A DNA stretch of 64,000 nucleotides from Epiperipatus broadwayi (lineage: Eukaryota > Onychophora > Udeonychophora > Euonychophora > Peripatidae): NCBI GenBank assembly GCA_028023455.1, contig JAQFVV010000113.1:1287268-1351267 (forward strand), in the 5' to 3' direction. Both the position numbers and the translations under genes were made by a program. The notes beneath the pieces were generated by a model. The model saw nothing but the letters and a program-made list of their open reading frames with translations, ran no database searches and was not told where the DNA came from. Shown piece by piece: positions 31,113 through 42,129 of the stretch. Within the stretch, counting starts at the first letter, position 1, and each line of letters starts with the position of its first letter.

Positions 31113-33360
31113 TTTGGTTCAAATAAATAGGAAAATTGAATGGTTAATAAACTTCAAATAAAAATTTTAATTCAAATATATAATATTAACTAATGTGATG
31201 ATGATGATGATGATGATTTATAATTTTAAAAGTATAAGTACTCTTCCAAATTTTTTTTTCTGTTTCAATAAAAAGAAGCCCAAGGACACACAAATCTATT
31301 AAGAAGAAAGTTTATTTTTGGAAAAGTTTTTATAGGGACAATCATCATCAATTATTACTTCCATCCCAGCACATTCCCCAATGCATTGCATGGTTTCTCA
31401 GTGTTGTGGATATTAATTAAAATATGTGCATAAAAATCATGTATTTGGATTGAGTTACAAACACAAACTGAATGAATTAATAAAAAAAATGCAACCATTT
31501 ATTTATAATGAATAAACAAAACTCTTGCCTTACAACACATACACAAAAATATTCAACATTACAGTAGCAAAAGATACTTAAAGTTTAATAACTGAAATAC
31601 ACAGGCTTATATATACATGTGTCTATATATGTAATATATAGGGTATATATAAGCCTGTGTGTTTCAGTTATTACATAGTAGAGATGTCTGCCCATCCCTT
31701 GTATAAGTATTAAAGGGATTATGTCCTGTACATGAGGGGTCAGATTGATCTTAGGTCAACATGGGTGTGACAAGAATCTCGGCCTCAGGGTGGCCTTTGA
31801 GCATTCCATCATTAGATTTTTAATTGATGGACGGTTGAAGATTTGGAGGGTGGAATAGATTGAAGGCTGTTCATTAAAGTATGAGGATTGGCTATCTTAA
31901 TATATATCTGAGCACTTATAGCATATATGTGTAGAGATGGTAATCTGGACCAATTGCTGGTTTAATATGAAATACGTATATTGGTGATTATTTATCTTTT
32001 CAACATATGTGTTCAAGTGTATCAGTGTTATGAGATAGAGTGGTGGGTTGTGTGAAAGTCTGTGCTCATATACCCTATATATTAAAGTTTAAATAAAGTT
32101 ATAAGTGTAAAAGTTTATAGTATTTCTAATGATAAGATCTTACTATGTTAAATAGTGAAACCATCACTTTCCATGGTTTTTTCAGATACTATTCTTTTAA
32201 TATTTTACTGTTGTCTTTCTTAGTTTTTCTGATGATGTTTTTCTTTGACACTGGTGATGTTAAAGAGAAAAATATAGTGGCACTGGTGATGTTCTAGTTC
32301 TTAGGTAATGTATATCACACTATTCGTTTCTTCATTCATGGCATTATAGAGGCATTACACAAGCTGGTCTTTGTGCAGCTGATTGCATTCTCCAGGCATT
32401 TTGACTGGTTTGGTGCTCGGTTGTCTAACCATGCATAGTAGATAAATTTATTCTAAATAAAATCATCATACTAACTGTTGTAACTGAAGTATTGAAAAAT
32501 AATTTAAAAACAGTTAATAAATTATGGCTCATAGTGGAATAAGAGATTTAATCAGTGGTTGTTTCTCTCTTCAGCATGGTCTCCCAGCAACAAGGTGTCA
32601 ATAGTAAATTGCATTTTAATGAAAAGCAATATAAAATGAACAACTGGGATTCTATCATTAAAATGATAGTACCTAGTTTCTTATTTCAGAGCTATTTGGT
32701 GTTGATCAACCAACACATTTTTAAACAATGTGAAAATATGACTTTTGTGTCATTACAACAGTATATATTTTTTAAAACACCCTGTTTACTCTCTTCAAAA
32801 CATGTTGTGGATACAAACTTTATGTACATTATGTTATGTTTTTTTATAGAAACAAGAAAAATTCACTGCTGACTTTAAAATTGTCAATAACAACTTCTAA
32901 AATATTATCAATTCCAACATTTTAATATTTTTTTTTCCAAATCCACCATCATATTTCATTTAAACATGGACAAGTAATTAAATTAAAACTTCATTTTGAA
33001 AGGCAGATTAAATAATGTTTGCAATGCTTGAAATTTTTCTAAACTAAGCAATTGAAAATTCTATCACATATTAAAAAAATATTTTTCTCTCTTTACTATG
33101 CAATTTATTATTATTCAGTTTTCCACATTTTACAAAATAATAGTTAATAATCTTTAATAATGAACATGAATTAATTTTGGTTTCAATATTTAGGCAATTT
33201 GCATTTTTATTTCTCAAATGACATGCATATCCACACACACCCATAAATGACAGTTTGTATATTTATTAGTCTGTTTACCTGAGTTTTTATTAAACACATT
33301 TCTTTTGGCATTGTTATAATATAATCGATCTGAGCTGTAATAGATTTGTTATAATTATTA
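31113..33360 (+). repeat. Direct duplication, copy 2
   Basis: Matches copy 1 at 26.36-28.87 kb in order and orientation, about 4.6 kb apart. It contains a short GATGAT microsatellite (about 31,197-31,216) and a 493-bp family S insertion that copy 1 lacks, and it lacks both the Penelope-like fragment and the 750-bp block with the 40-bp tandem repeats. The insertion therefore postdates the duplication. Confidence 0.7.
31578..32092 (+). mobile_element. Family S retroposon, 493 bp, with 11-bp target-site duplication
   Basis: TTAAAGTTTAA is repeated at 31,578-31,588 and 32,082-32,092. The insert starts with a hairpin (AACTGAAATACACAGGCTTA and its inverse, 31,589-31,664). It continues with GTCTGCCCATCCC, ACATGAGGGGTCAG, TTAAAGTATGAGGATTGGCT, GATAATCTGGACCAA-like and TATTGGTGATTATTTATC, and ends with the tRNA-like region GTATCAGTGTTATGAGATAG. 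This is the most complete family S copy in the window and is absent from the paralogous site in copy 1. It is noncoding. Confidence 0.85.
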
Positions 33361-34980
33361 TATATAATATCATAAGTGTCTATTTTATATAACCGAAATA
33401 GAAGCAATTGATGCATTTCGCTAAAAGACTTGGATGTAAATATGAGAATAAGAAACTAAAATTTCTCCTATCTGGTCACTCATATAAAAAAAAAAAACGT
33501 TAAAAATCTTGCAGAAACTGCGCATGTGTAGTAAAAGTATAGTATACTGAAAAAATATTAATAATTATTTATTTAACAATAAACTTTGTTTGGCCAATTA
33601 ATAAAATAATAAAATGTTGTGTGTGCATATGAAATGTACGTCAAATAAAAAGCAAGAAAAATGATTCAAATTACATTTTATAAAGTAGTTAATGTAAACA
33701 TATTTGACTTGCAGAAAAAATACGAGTTTGAATTTGTCCTCATAAATAAACAATACATTATTATGAACGTTTTTGCCAATTCTTTTATGAGATTTTATAT
33801 GTTTTGATAATTAAGTGTAGATAAAATATAACTTTTAATCTCAGAGAAATACAACAATTTCAGAGAAATACAACAATTGTAGTAAAAAAATAATTATTAT
33901 TCAATTAGAATCAAACTTGATCTGGCCTAATTAGTAAAATAATAAAATGTAGTGAGTGCATGTTAAATTAGATATTTAAAATGTTGTATGGAAAGAAGTG
34001 TTATAAACAAAATATGTTTTCCATAATTTTTGTTTTATTTATTCCATATTTTGTTAAAAAAGAACATGGAAGTGATATTGCTATTGAAAATTTGGAGTTG
34101 AGCAGAGCAAGACCAAGACAACAGAGAATCAGAGTCCCCATAGTATATATATATATATATATGCAAGTGCTGTGCCCAGGTTACTGATAGTCCCCATAGG
34201 TGTTGGATAATGAAAATCTTTAGATATGAGAGTTAATTGTAAACAAATAAGAAGCGCTTGACCAAAAGAACCTCTTGATGCCTTATAGGATAGGATATTG
34301 ATTTCTCAAAGGCTAGACACTGTTTCCAATACAGTCTTTTGCTACTCTGTCTTTTCTTTTTCTCCAAATGGTGTGGTGATAAAATCATTATGTGCCTCTC
34401 ATATCATTAACCATCTCTTTATACTAATTGTGGTATTGGTATTTGGTGTTAGTGCAATCACTTTTTATTAATTACTCATACACACATTTTGATACATAAT
34501 AATGTGTAAACAAAACTTTAAATTCTAAACTGAAAAATAATTCTGATATTAATTCACATGAATTCTTATTTGTTTGATATCTGTTTACACTTTCACACAT
34601 GCTACAATAAATTTAACTCAGAAAATGATATATAAATGCTAATTTTAGAAAGAAATATTATTATATCCTATATTATTAGTTTAGAGAAAGACACTGTATC
34701 ATTATGTGTTATGTAAATATGATTTTAAAAACACTTAAAACATAATTTTATAAATCTCAAAATTTATTAGTTTTGGGCAATCTTTATTTCTTTTATATTT
34801 ATGTCACGAGGTTTCTTTTATTGCTATTGTTTTCTGAAAAAAAAAAAAAACTCAAGAAATTCTTTTGAGTAAAAATTAAGACATAGTCCTGCTATCAATA
34901 CTAATAAATGAGCACTGAATTTAAATATAATATTTAGTAATAAATCATAGATTTATGTTTTAAGCTTGTTCAAATTATAA
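33361..34980. other. AT-rich noncoding DNA
   Basis: Contains a 20-bp direct repeat (TTTCAGAGAAATACAACAA-like, 33,838-33,879), a TA run at 34,143-34,162 and little else. No gene supported. Confidence 0.5.
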
Positions 34981-35122
34981 TAATATTAAATAGTGCTGAC
35001 ACACTTATAACTTAAAGCTGTATAAATTAATAGCAATTAATTAATTAAAATTAATTAATTGATTAATTGCTATTAATTTATACAGCTTTATGTTATAAGT
35101 GTCAACACTATTTAATATTAAT
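34981..35122. repeat. Perfect-like hairpin, arms about 65 bp
   Basis: AATATTAAATAGTGCTGACA on the left and TGTCAACACTATTTAATATT on the right, with AAGCTGTATAAATTAATAGC and its inverse nearer the centre and TTAATTAATTAA at the loop. It is compact enough to be a solo MITE. Confidence 0.85.
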
Positions 35123-35620
35123 ATAATATTTAGGAAAATTGCTAATAAAAATTTTTTGTAATGAAGACAATTATTATGAAAAAATTTTAAGCTTAAAATT
35201 TGGACCATCTAATATATATATTGTAACCTTATGGTTGGGCTCAATGCATGACAAGCTAGATTTGAATGGTCAATTATATAAAATTTTAAATGGTAATAAT
35301 TAAATAATAACTATTCAATAGTAAATGGATGTATTATATCAGTGGTGTGTTATCATAATTGATAAATTATATTATAAAATAAATAAATTTAGTCAATAAA
35401 TCTCCTGAGAGAGTTAAAGAATGGGACTGTTCACGATATGTGCCACGCCCTCTGCCAGATTATGTATGAGCTTTTTTATACGCTGTCTGTCAGATGGACT
35501 AATTTCAATAGTATCAAAAATAATAATTTATTAGTGTTAGGATTAAATTAAAAGTATAGAAATATTTAGTATTTATTATTATTAAATAATAGTCAAAAAG
35601 TCTTAAAATATAATTATTTT
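35123..35620. other. AT-rich noncoding DNA
   Basis: Nothing recognised except a mildly GC-richer patch near 35,425-35,510 without identifiable function. Confidence 0.45.
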
Positions 35621-35761
35621 AAATTAATCTTTATAATTTTTTTTCCCATGTGTCATAGCATCAGCCGGGAAGTTAAACCCGCTAACCCGTGACAACAGCT
35701 TGTAAAGCAGCTGTCGCTGACCTCTCCACCACCAATGCTTGACAAATTAATCTTTATAATT
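35621..35761 (-). repeat. tRNA-derived SINE with perfect 18-bp target-site duplication
   Basis: AAATTAATCTTTATAATT is present exactly at 35,621-35,638 and 35,744-35,761. On the minus strand the insert reads GCATTGGTGGTGGAGAGGTC (A box region), CAGCTGCTTTACAAGCTG (anticodon arm, loop CTTTACAA-like), GGGTTTAACTTCCC (B-box/T-arm) and GGCTGATGCTATGACACATG, followed by an A-rich tail. Same family as 3.8, 11.6 and 37.0 kb. Confidence 0.9.
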
Positions 35762-36992
35762 AATTCTCAAGAATATATTACTTTGCTTTAATTTTTATCA
35801 AAACAACTTTATTTCTTTTTTGTAGAATAAAATTACTAAAATAAACAATTTCATAAAAAAAAGTTAGAAATTAAACAAAATATAACAAAAAAAGTTACAA
35901 AAATTTCATATAGAAATAAGATAATTATGGTAATTATGTAAGGTATATGAAATCGCCAAACAAAAATCAATTATTTACATAATCACATATCACATTAAAT
36001 GAAATAGGAATAAATATAGTATAAGGAAATGTAACATAAAGATTTATGTAAATATAAATTTCATAATAAAATAAATAGTGTTGTACACTTACAAGAGAGC
36101 TCAGAAGAACAACAATATATCTTCTGTATTTTTGGAGCATTCCATGAAATCTGGACACAATTTTAGAAGCATTCTATATTAATGTAATTTTATGCACTGA
36201 ATCAAATGAAATCTGGACACAATTTTAGAAGCATTCTATATTAATGGAAATATTAATGCTATAAATAGAAAAGACACTTGCTTTGATATATCGAAGAAAT
36301 GGTCCACGTAACACGTACTAATTTTATATATCTTTGTATATATTTTATTATGTATTTTTAAGAAAGCTATGATTATGAGGCATGGATCCTCGAAAACGTT
36401 TAGCTTATTTTTATTATATTTATTTATAACTTCTCTTTTTTAACTTCATTTTTAAGTTAATATTTTTTATATTAATATTTGTTAGTAATGTTAATTTATC
36501 TTAGAGAAAAAAAAACGAATAATAAATAAAAATTAAAAAATATTAATAATAATTATTAATATTATTTGATTTAGCCTTTTTTTATCTTACAGTAAATCAT
36601 TCAATTAATACAAATTTAGTCTATTAAGTTGTTTTTCAAAAGTAGTATGATTTTTTTTTATCATTTTATGTCACTTATTTATATTTTTAAAAAAACTATC
36701 AAATGCTGTAAATTATTTTTTGAAAAAGAATCAAATAGTGCAAACTAGAATTAAATACTTGGAGAAACATTTTTATGTATCACTAAAGAAGAATATGTCA
36801 CATTTGTAAGAAATATGAGCAAAAATTATGTAAACCAATTCATAAATAACAAATTTATGATTTCAAAATTGACTATTCACCCATCATTATTCAGAAGTTT
36901 TTTAATAATTATTTTTATCAATAATGTGCATTTATCATGTGGGGGAAAATGTTAAGTTAAAAAAAAAATCAAAATAAAAACCCTTTGAGTAG
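35762..36992. other. AT-rich noncoding DNA with one direct repeat
   Basis: GAAATCTGGACACAATTTTA recurs with a 62-bp period at 36,144 and 36,206. No gene recognised. Confidence 0.5.
36144..36246 (+). repeat. 62-bp tandem duplication
   Basis: ATGAAATCTGGACACAATTT starts at 36,144 and again at 36,206; the matching stretch runs about 40 bp into the second unit. Confidence 0.9.
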
Positions 36993-37134
36993 TCAGTGCT
37001 GTAATTTTTTCTTTTCATATGTCATAGCATCGGCCGGGACACGAACCCAGAAATGTCTGCAACCAACTACTTGCTTGCAAGGCAGCTACGATGATCTCTC
37101 AGCTAACAACGCTTGACAACTCAGTGCTGTAATT
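36993..37134 (-). repeat. tRNA-derived SINE with 14-bp target-site duplication
   Basis: TCAGTGCTGTAATT is exact at 36,993-37,006 and 37,121-37,134. On the minus strand: GCGTTGTTAGCTGAGAGATC, the anticodon arm CTGCCTTGCAAGCAAG (loop CTTGCAA, anticodon TGC), GGGTTCGTGTCCCGG (good B box) and CCGATGCTATGACATATG. The acceptor halves GCGTTGT and CCGATGC still partly pair. The different anticodon from the 11.6-kb copy shows drift without selection for decoding. Confidence 0.9.
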
Positions 37135-37499
37135 GCCTCAGAGTTCTTTATTTTTGGTAATCTATAACATTTGTTTTGTGGTTTTGCATTACATTTGACA
37201 GTAAAAACTAGAACTAAAATGTATTTTGATTGATATTAGTTTTTAGAAATCTTTAGATTCAGTATCTTTAAGGGTGCATTTGCAGTTTTATACTTTCCAA
37301 ACTACTACTTTTGAAAAATTGAAAAACATTTATTTTTGTAAAATTTAATTAAATATTTATTTATCATTAAAGAAATGATATATTCTTCCAGGTTTCATTT
37401 GAATATATTTGTTTCTGATAGAAAATTATACGATTGAAATTTACAAATAAGCTATAAACTTCAATAATGTAATTTTACATATAGTTTATTTAATAAATA
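37135..37499. other. AT-rich noncoding DNA
   Basis: Nothing recognised. Confidence 0.5.
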
Positions 37500-38345
37500 A
37501 TTTAGCGATTTATATATATGTAAATCTTGTGGGACAAAATGAATCTTCACAAGTGTGCTGTCGGATTAATGTTTAAATTGACAGGGACTCACCCTCAATA
37601 AGTGTTTTAAAACCATAAGTGAATCACTTATGCTTAGCACTTATTATTATATAAACCAATACATATTGACCATGCTTTATATGCCTGATATTTCAACTGA
37701 TGAATTATTAGTCCAAATTTAGTTTATATATCATAGGAAAAAGAAAGTTTCTCATTTTATAAATATCTACAACTTTGAATTGTATTAGTCTGAACCTACA
37801 TAAATAAATAATTTATCAATTTATATATATAAGGATCAAATTTATTTATTAAGCACATACATTAAAACGGTGAAATCCTTTCTCTTCAGTTTATATATAC
37901 GTAAAACTTGTGGAAGGAATGGGAACTTCACACATATGCTATTGGATTGATATATTAAATTTACACAACATTCATTTGCTTCCACAAGATTTACATATAC
38001 ATATAAACCACTATATTATTTATTTATATACATTCAGACTAATATAATTCAAAGTTGTAGGTACCTAAAAATGAAAAACTTTGTCATTTCTAATGATATA
38101 TAAATTAAATTCGTATAAATAATTTGTCAATTAAAATATCAGGCTCATAACAAGATCAAGTTCTGATTTAAGCATAGTCATTAGATTTGGGTTTATATAA
38201 GAATAAGCTGTAAACATAAGTGATTCACTTATGCTTTTAAACACTTATAGATAAGTGAATGCATGTAAATTTCATATATCAATTCAACAGTGCATGTATG
38301 AAGATTCATTTCCTTCCACAAAATTTACATAATTTATTTACATAT
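37500..38345. repeat. Large foldback element, about 0.85 kb
   Basis: Nested inverted matches run outside to inside: ATGAATCTTCACAAGTGTGC with its diverged inverse near 38,300; AAGTGAATCACTTATGCTTA with AAGTGATTCACTTATGCTTT; TATGCCTGATATTTCAA with its inverse near 38,125; and ACAACTTTGAATTGTATTAG with CTAATATAATTCAAAGTTGT. A further inner hairpin surrounds 37,890-38,000. The arms are about 300 bp and diverged, so the insertion is old. No protein. Confidence 0.75.
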
Positions 38346-38405
38346 TTATTTTTATTTATGTAAAATTCATTTCAATATTTGTTTGTCAGTACATAAGTGA
38401 TATAC

Positions 38406-38603
38406 ATAGAGCTCACAAAATAAGCTCTTAACAAGCTTTGAGAATATCCTCAACCCCAGACTGGTTTCTGCTTCTGACATTGTCAATGAGGTGCCAGGAT
38501 ATTCAAGCATTAGATTAAAAATACTCACGATGCTAGAAGCAGACACTGGTCTGGGATTGAGGATATTCTCAAAACTTGTTATAAGCTTATTTTGCGAGCT
38601 CTA
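38406..38603 (-). mobile_element. Hammerhead retroposon (subfamily B), palindromic
   Basis: The arms at 38,406-38,480 and 38,530-38,603 are reverse complements: AGAGCTCACAAAATAAGC with its inverse, and CCAGACTGGTTTCTGCTTCT with AGAAGCAGACACTGGTCTGG. The loop is 49 bp. It shares its start with the element at 15.07 kb. Both arms contain the 3' half of the hammerhead; the left arm plus loop contains the complete motif on the minus strand. Confidence 0.75.
38442..38504 (-). ncRNA. Hammerhead ribozyme motif, subfamily B (degraded core)
   Basis: On the minus strand, outer stem I GAATATCCT pairs perfectly with AGGATATTC, and inner stem I ACCTCA pairs with TGGGGT. The core TTGACAA departs from CTGANGA at two places, stem II is disrupted, and then GAAAC-CA-GTC is intact. 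The stems are kept while the catalytic core has decayed, so it is not expected to cleave. Confidence 0.6.
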
Positions 38604-39437
38604 TATATAACATTTGTAAATACAAGCTTTATAAAATTAAGTCTTGTGACATCTGACTTGATTTTTTTATCATTTTACATAAGTGATGTATCTAATCAAT
38701 TGTTACTTATAAAATATGTGTGAATTCTTTTTTGCAAAAACATAATCAGTTATAACAAACATGAAAAATCTATTGTTAGAATAAGAAATTTTTATCGTTA
38801 TAAAAATACTCATATAAATATTATTTTAAAACGTTTTTTTTTTTTAATAATTAAAAGTAGAATTTTAATATTCTAAAAAGATTATTTAAGTGTTTCACTG
38901 TTCGTTTTATCAATAAAAACTTCCTTAAAAATGATTTTTTTTTGTTATAAATAGATTTATTTACCTATAAGGTTAAACATGAATTTTTTTGTATGATTAT
39001 TTATTCTATTTATTAATTTTTGCTTTATTTGAAAAATTGAAATATTATTTTAAAGATTATTTTTCATTTATAATCTTATATTTGAAATGAATTTTTTAAA
39101 TAATATAAAAATTCAATAAAGAATAAAATTTAAAACTCTAAAATAAACAGCATAAAAAATAATTAGCAATTCCAAAGTGCGTGGTTTGAGAGATTAATGC
39201 TTTTTTTTTTTTTAAGGGAATGGATATATTTCTCACTTTCATTGGCTCATAAAAAAAGTAAACTGTAAATAAATTAAACTGACTGTAAAGGTAGAACATA
39301 AAGAGGAATGAGTTATCCAGAAGTAGTTTTTTAAAAAGTCTGTAAAAATATTCATACAGAAAATTTTTTTTTTACAAATACCCCACTGCAAAGTAAAAAT
39401 TTTAATGACTATTTTTCACAAAAGAAGAATAAAAGAG
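38604..39437. other. AT-rich noncoding DNA
   Basis: Nothing recognised. Confidence 0.5.
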
Positions 39438-40105
39438 ATACATAAATTGGTGATTATTTATCTTTTCAACATGTGTGCAATCAAGTGCATCAGCAGTATG
39501 AGATAGCATGGATGGTTGAGGGTCGTGTGAAATTCTGAGTTCAAACCCCCTATATATTACATATAGAAGTGCAGCAGGTATGAAAAAGCCTATACTGTAG
39601 AAAAAATTCATATTTCAAAATATAGTGCTTTAAGGTCTGCCCATCCCTCATATATGTATGTAAATGGATTATGTCGTGTACATGAGGGGTCAGAGTGGCT
39701 TGTGGTCAACCTGGGTAGGATGAGAAAGTTGGCACTAAGATGAACTTTGAGTGTTCCATCATCAGATTTTCAATGAAATGAATGACTGAAGAGTTGTGAG
39801 GTGGAGTGTTTTGAGGCCTGTCCATTAAAGTATGAAAATTGGCTATCTTAATATAAGCTGAGCTTTGATTGTATATATGTGTAAAAATGATAATCTGGAC
39901 CAACTGATGAGTGCTGACTTAGCATAAAATACCCATATTGGTGATTATTTATCTTTTCAACATGTGTGATCAAGTGTACCAGCTGTATGAGATAGCAAGG
40001 ATGGTTGAGAGTCATGTGAAAGTCGAGTTCTAACCGCCTATATATTACATATAGAAGTGCAGATATGAAAAAGCCTGTACTGTATAAAAAAATCATACTT
40101 CAATT
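39438..40105 (+). repeat. Family S repeat with its 3' part present twice
   Basis: The 3' unit (TTGGTGATTATTTATCTTTT through GTATGAGATAGCA, GGTTGAG and ATTACATATAGAAGTGCAG) occurs at 39,448-39,620 and again at 39,940-40,105. Between them lies the 5' part of family S (GTCTGCCCATCCC, ACATGAGGGGTCAG, CATCAGATTTTCAATG). The order is therefore end - body - end, as if a tandem transcript or circular intermediate had been copied. Two minus-strand frames of 69 and 82 codons resemble each other only because they lie in this repeat. Confidence 0.8.
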
Positions 40106-42129
40106 CATGTATATAAATTTTCCATATGTGTGTGTGGTTATGATCATATTTTGTAAAAATATGTATTTCGACTATATTTCCCATCTCTTACTACAAGTAA
40201 TACAAACATAATCTCATTTTTGACTTATTACTTATAAAGTAAAATAAATGCCAACATTTCTAATACATCAATCAAACTTAAAACAGTCTAATAGATTTAT
40301 TTTTGTATTTTAATTACATAATTATAAAATAAATTTATGATTTATTTTTAATTATAAAATTTTAACCAATTACTTTTTACTATAGCAAATAGAAAAAAAA
40401 CATATATATTTTTAATCCTTTGTCAATAGCATGTTATTTATTCATAGACTGAATGGCTTATTTATTAGTTACATACACACTGATCTATGATAATTCAATG
40501 TTTATATGTATCTATGAAAAAACACACCCTCTCTAAAACTATGGATAAATATTACTTTGTTTGTTAACAACTAGTCAAGTATATATATATGTCCATTAAT
40601 TAAAAACAAAATTGTAATTATAATTGAAATAATAAATTTAACGGTTTACAAACTATTACAAACAATCATTAAATCCGCAGAAGTACTTTCGGTTAATTTC
40701 TTAAACCTGCCTCAACTGCCATTAAATTCAAAAAGCCCTCTAGAATTTCTAACTAAATTCATAAAATTAAACATGACAGCAAACAATATATGATGTATGG
40801 AGCAAGTAAGTTTCATCGAGGAGTAATTAGAGTGCATGTTTAATAAATATACTTGTTTTACAACTACAATAAGTTATTAGCTTACATCTACTTTATCCAC
40901 AATTTTTTATTATTGTCGTAAGATATAGTAATAACATTCTTGACCATTTGAAATATTTTTACTTACATTAAAAAAAAGAACTAATGTCAATATAAATCTA
41001 ATGAAAAGTTAGAATTTTAATGCTTACATCAGGTATTTGCTGATCTATTTATTTATTTATTAATTTTTGTATTGTTTACTTTATTTTTAGTTATTAATTA
41101 ATTTTGTTTTATATTTTAATTATATATATTTTGCATTATAGATGTCTATTAGTGTTCCTGGTGGTGGGAAAGGGACGTATATATTTAAAATTACAAGGTA
41201 TTTAATGGGTTTCTATTATGATATCATCAATTTTCTCTTTTCCTTATTAAAATTATAAAGCATCAAACTTTATCTCATGATTTGAAATCCCTACGCTTGC
41301 CAAAATCATTAAGGCAACATAGAATGGGAAAGTTTTAGCATGAATATGCATTTATCACTCTTTAAATATCATAATGTGCATGACATTCATAAAGTAGAAA
41401 TGGTTGCAAGGTGGGTAAATAAATTCCATTTTCCACATAAAATTATATAACATAGGTAAATAAACACATAGAATGGTATAACCAAAATATATCATATATT
41501 TTTTATTCAGTAAACCCTCATCTTTTTTACTCCAAACATATCCCAAATTCACAATTTAACCAGATTAGCCAAAGAAAATAACCTGTAAAATACAACCAAT
41601 GGTTTCACTGCTACAAGCAGACTTCTTAATTGTAAAGGAATACAAGATAATATATTTAAATTAAACATTACCCACAATTTCACTTACATCCCATACACTC
41701 TTATTAGTTTATCCTATATCTTCAAATAAAGTAAATTACTTATTCTTAATATATTGGTTATCATGCTTCATTTTAGGACAAGTGTTTAATTACTAACAAG
41801 CTTAAACTTAAAATAGAAATTTTGTGTTTTGTTGTTAATAAGAGAAAGCATATACTTTCCATATTAAATTGATAATGCAGTAATTACAACAGTTTCATAA
41901 AACTAGTATAGTTTAATAAATCACCCAAAGTCTTCATTATTGTTGATATACCATAGACTTTATCATCGGACATCCTGATATTTATCACATTCATGTGAGC
42001 TCTTTTCATACAATATGATATTATCCTTTTTGTTTTTTACAATTATTTTGAGGATATAAGTTTTAATATAATTTATTATTAATTATTATTTTTAGTTTTA
42101 AAAAAATTATATGCATATATTTAAAAAAA
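40106..42129. other. AT-rich noncoding DNA
   Basis: No gene, RNA or repeat recognised. Confidence 0.5.

Noticed and set aside
39402-40096. Two similar minus-strand frames as a small gene family
   Set aside because: Their similarity is explained by the duplicated 3' unit of family S; neither has conserved coding features.
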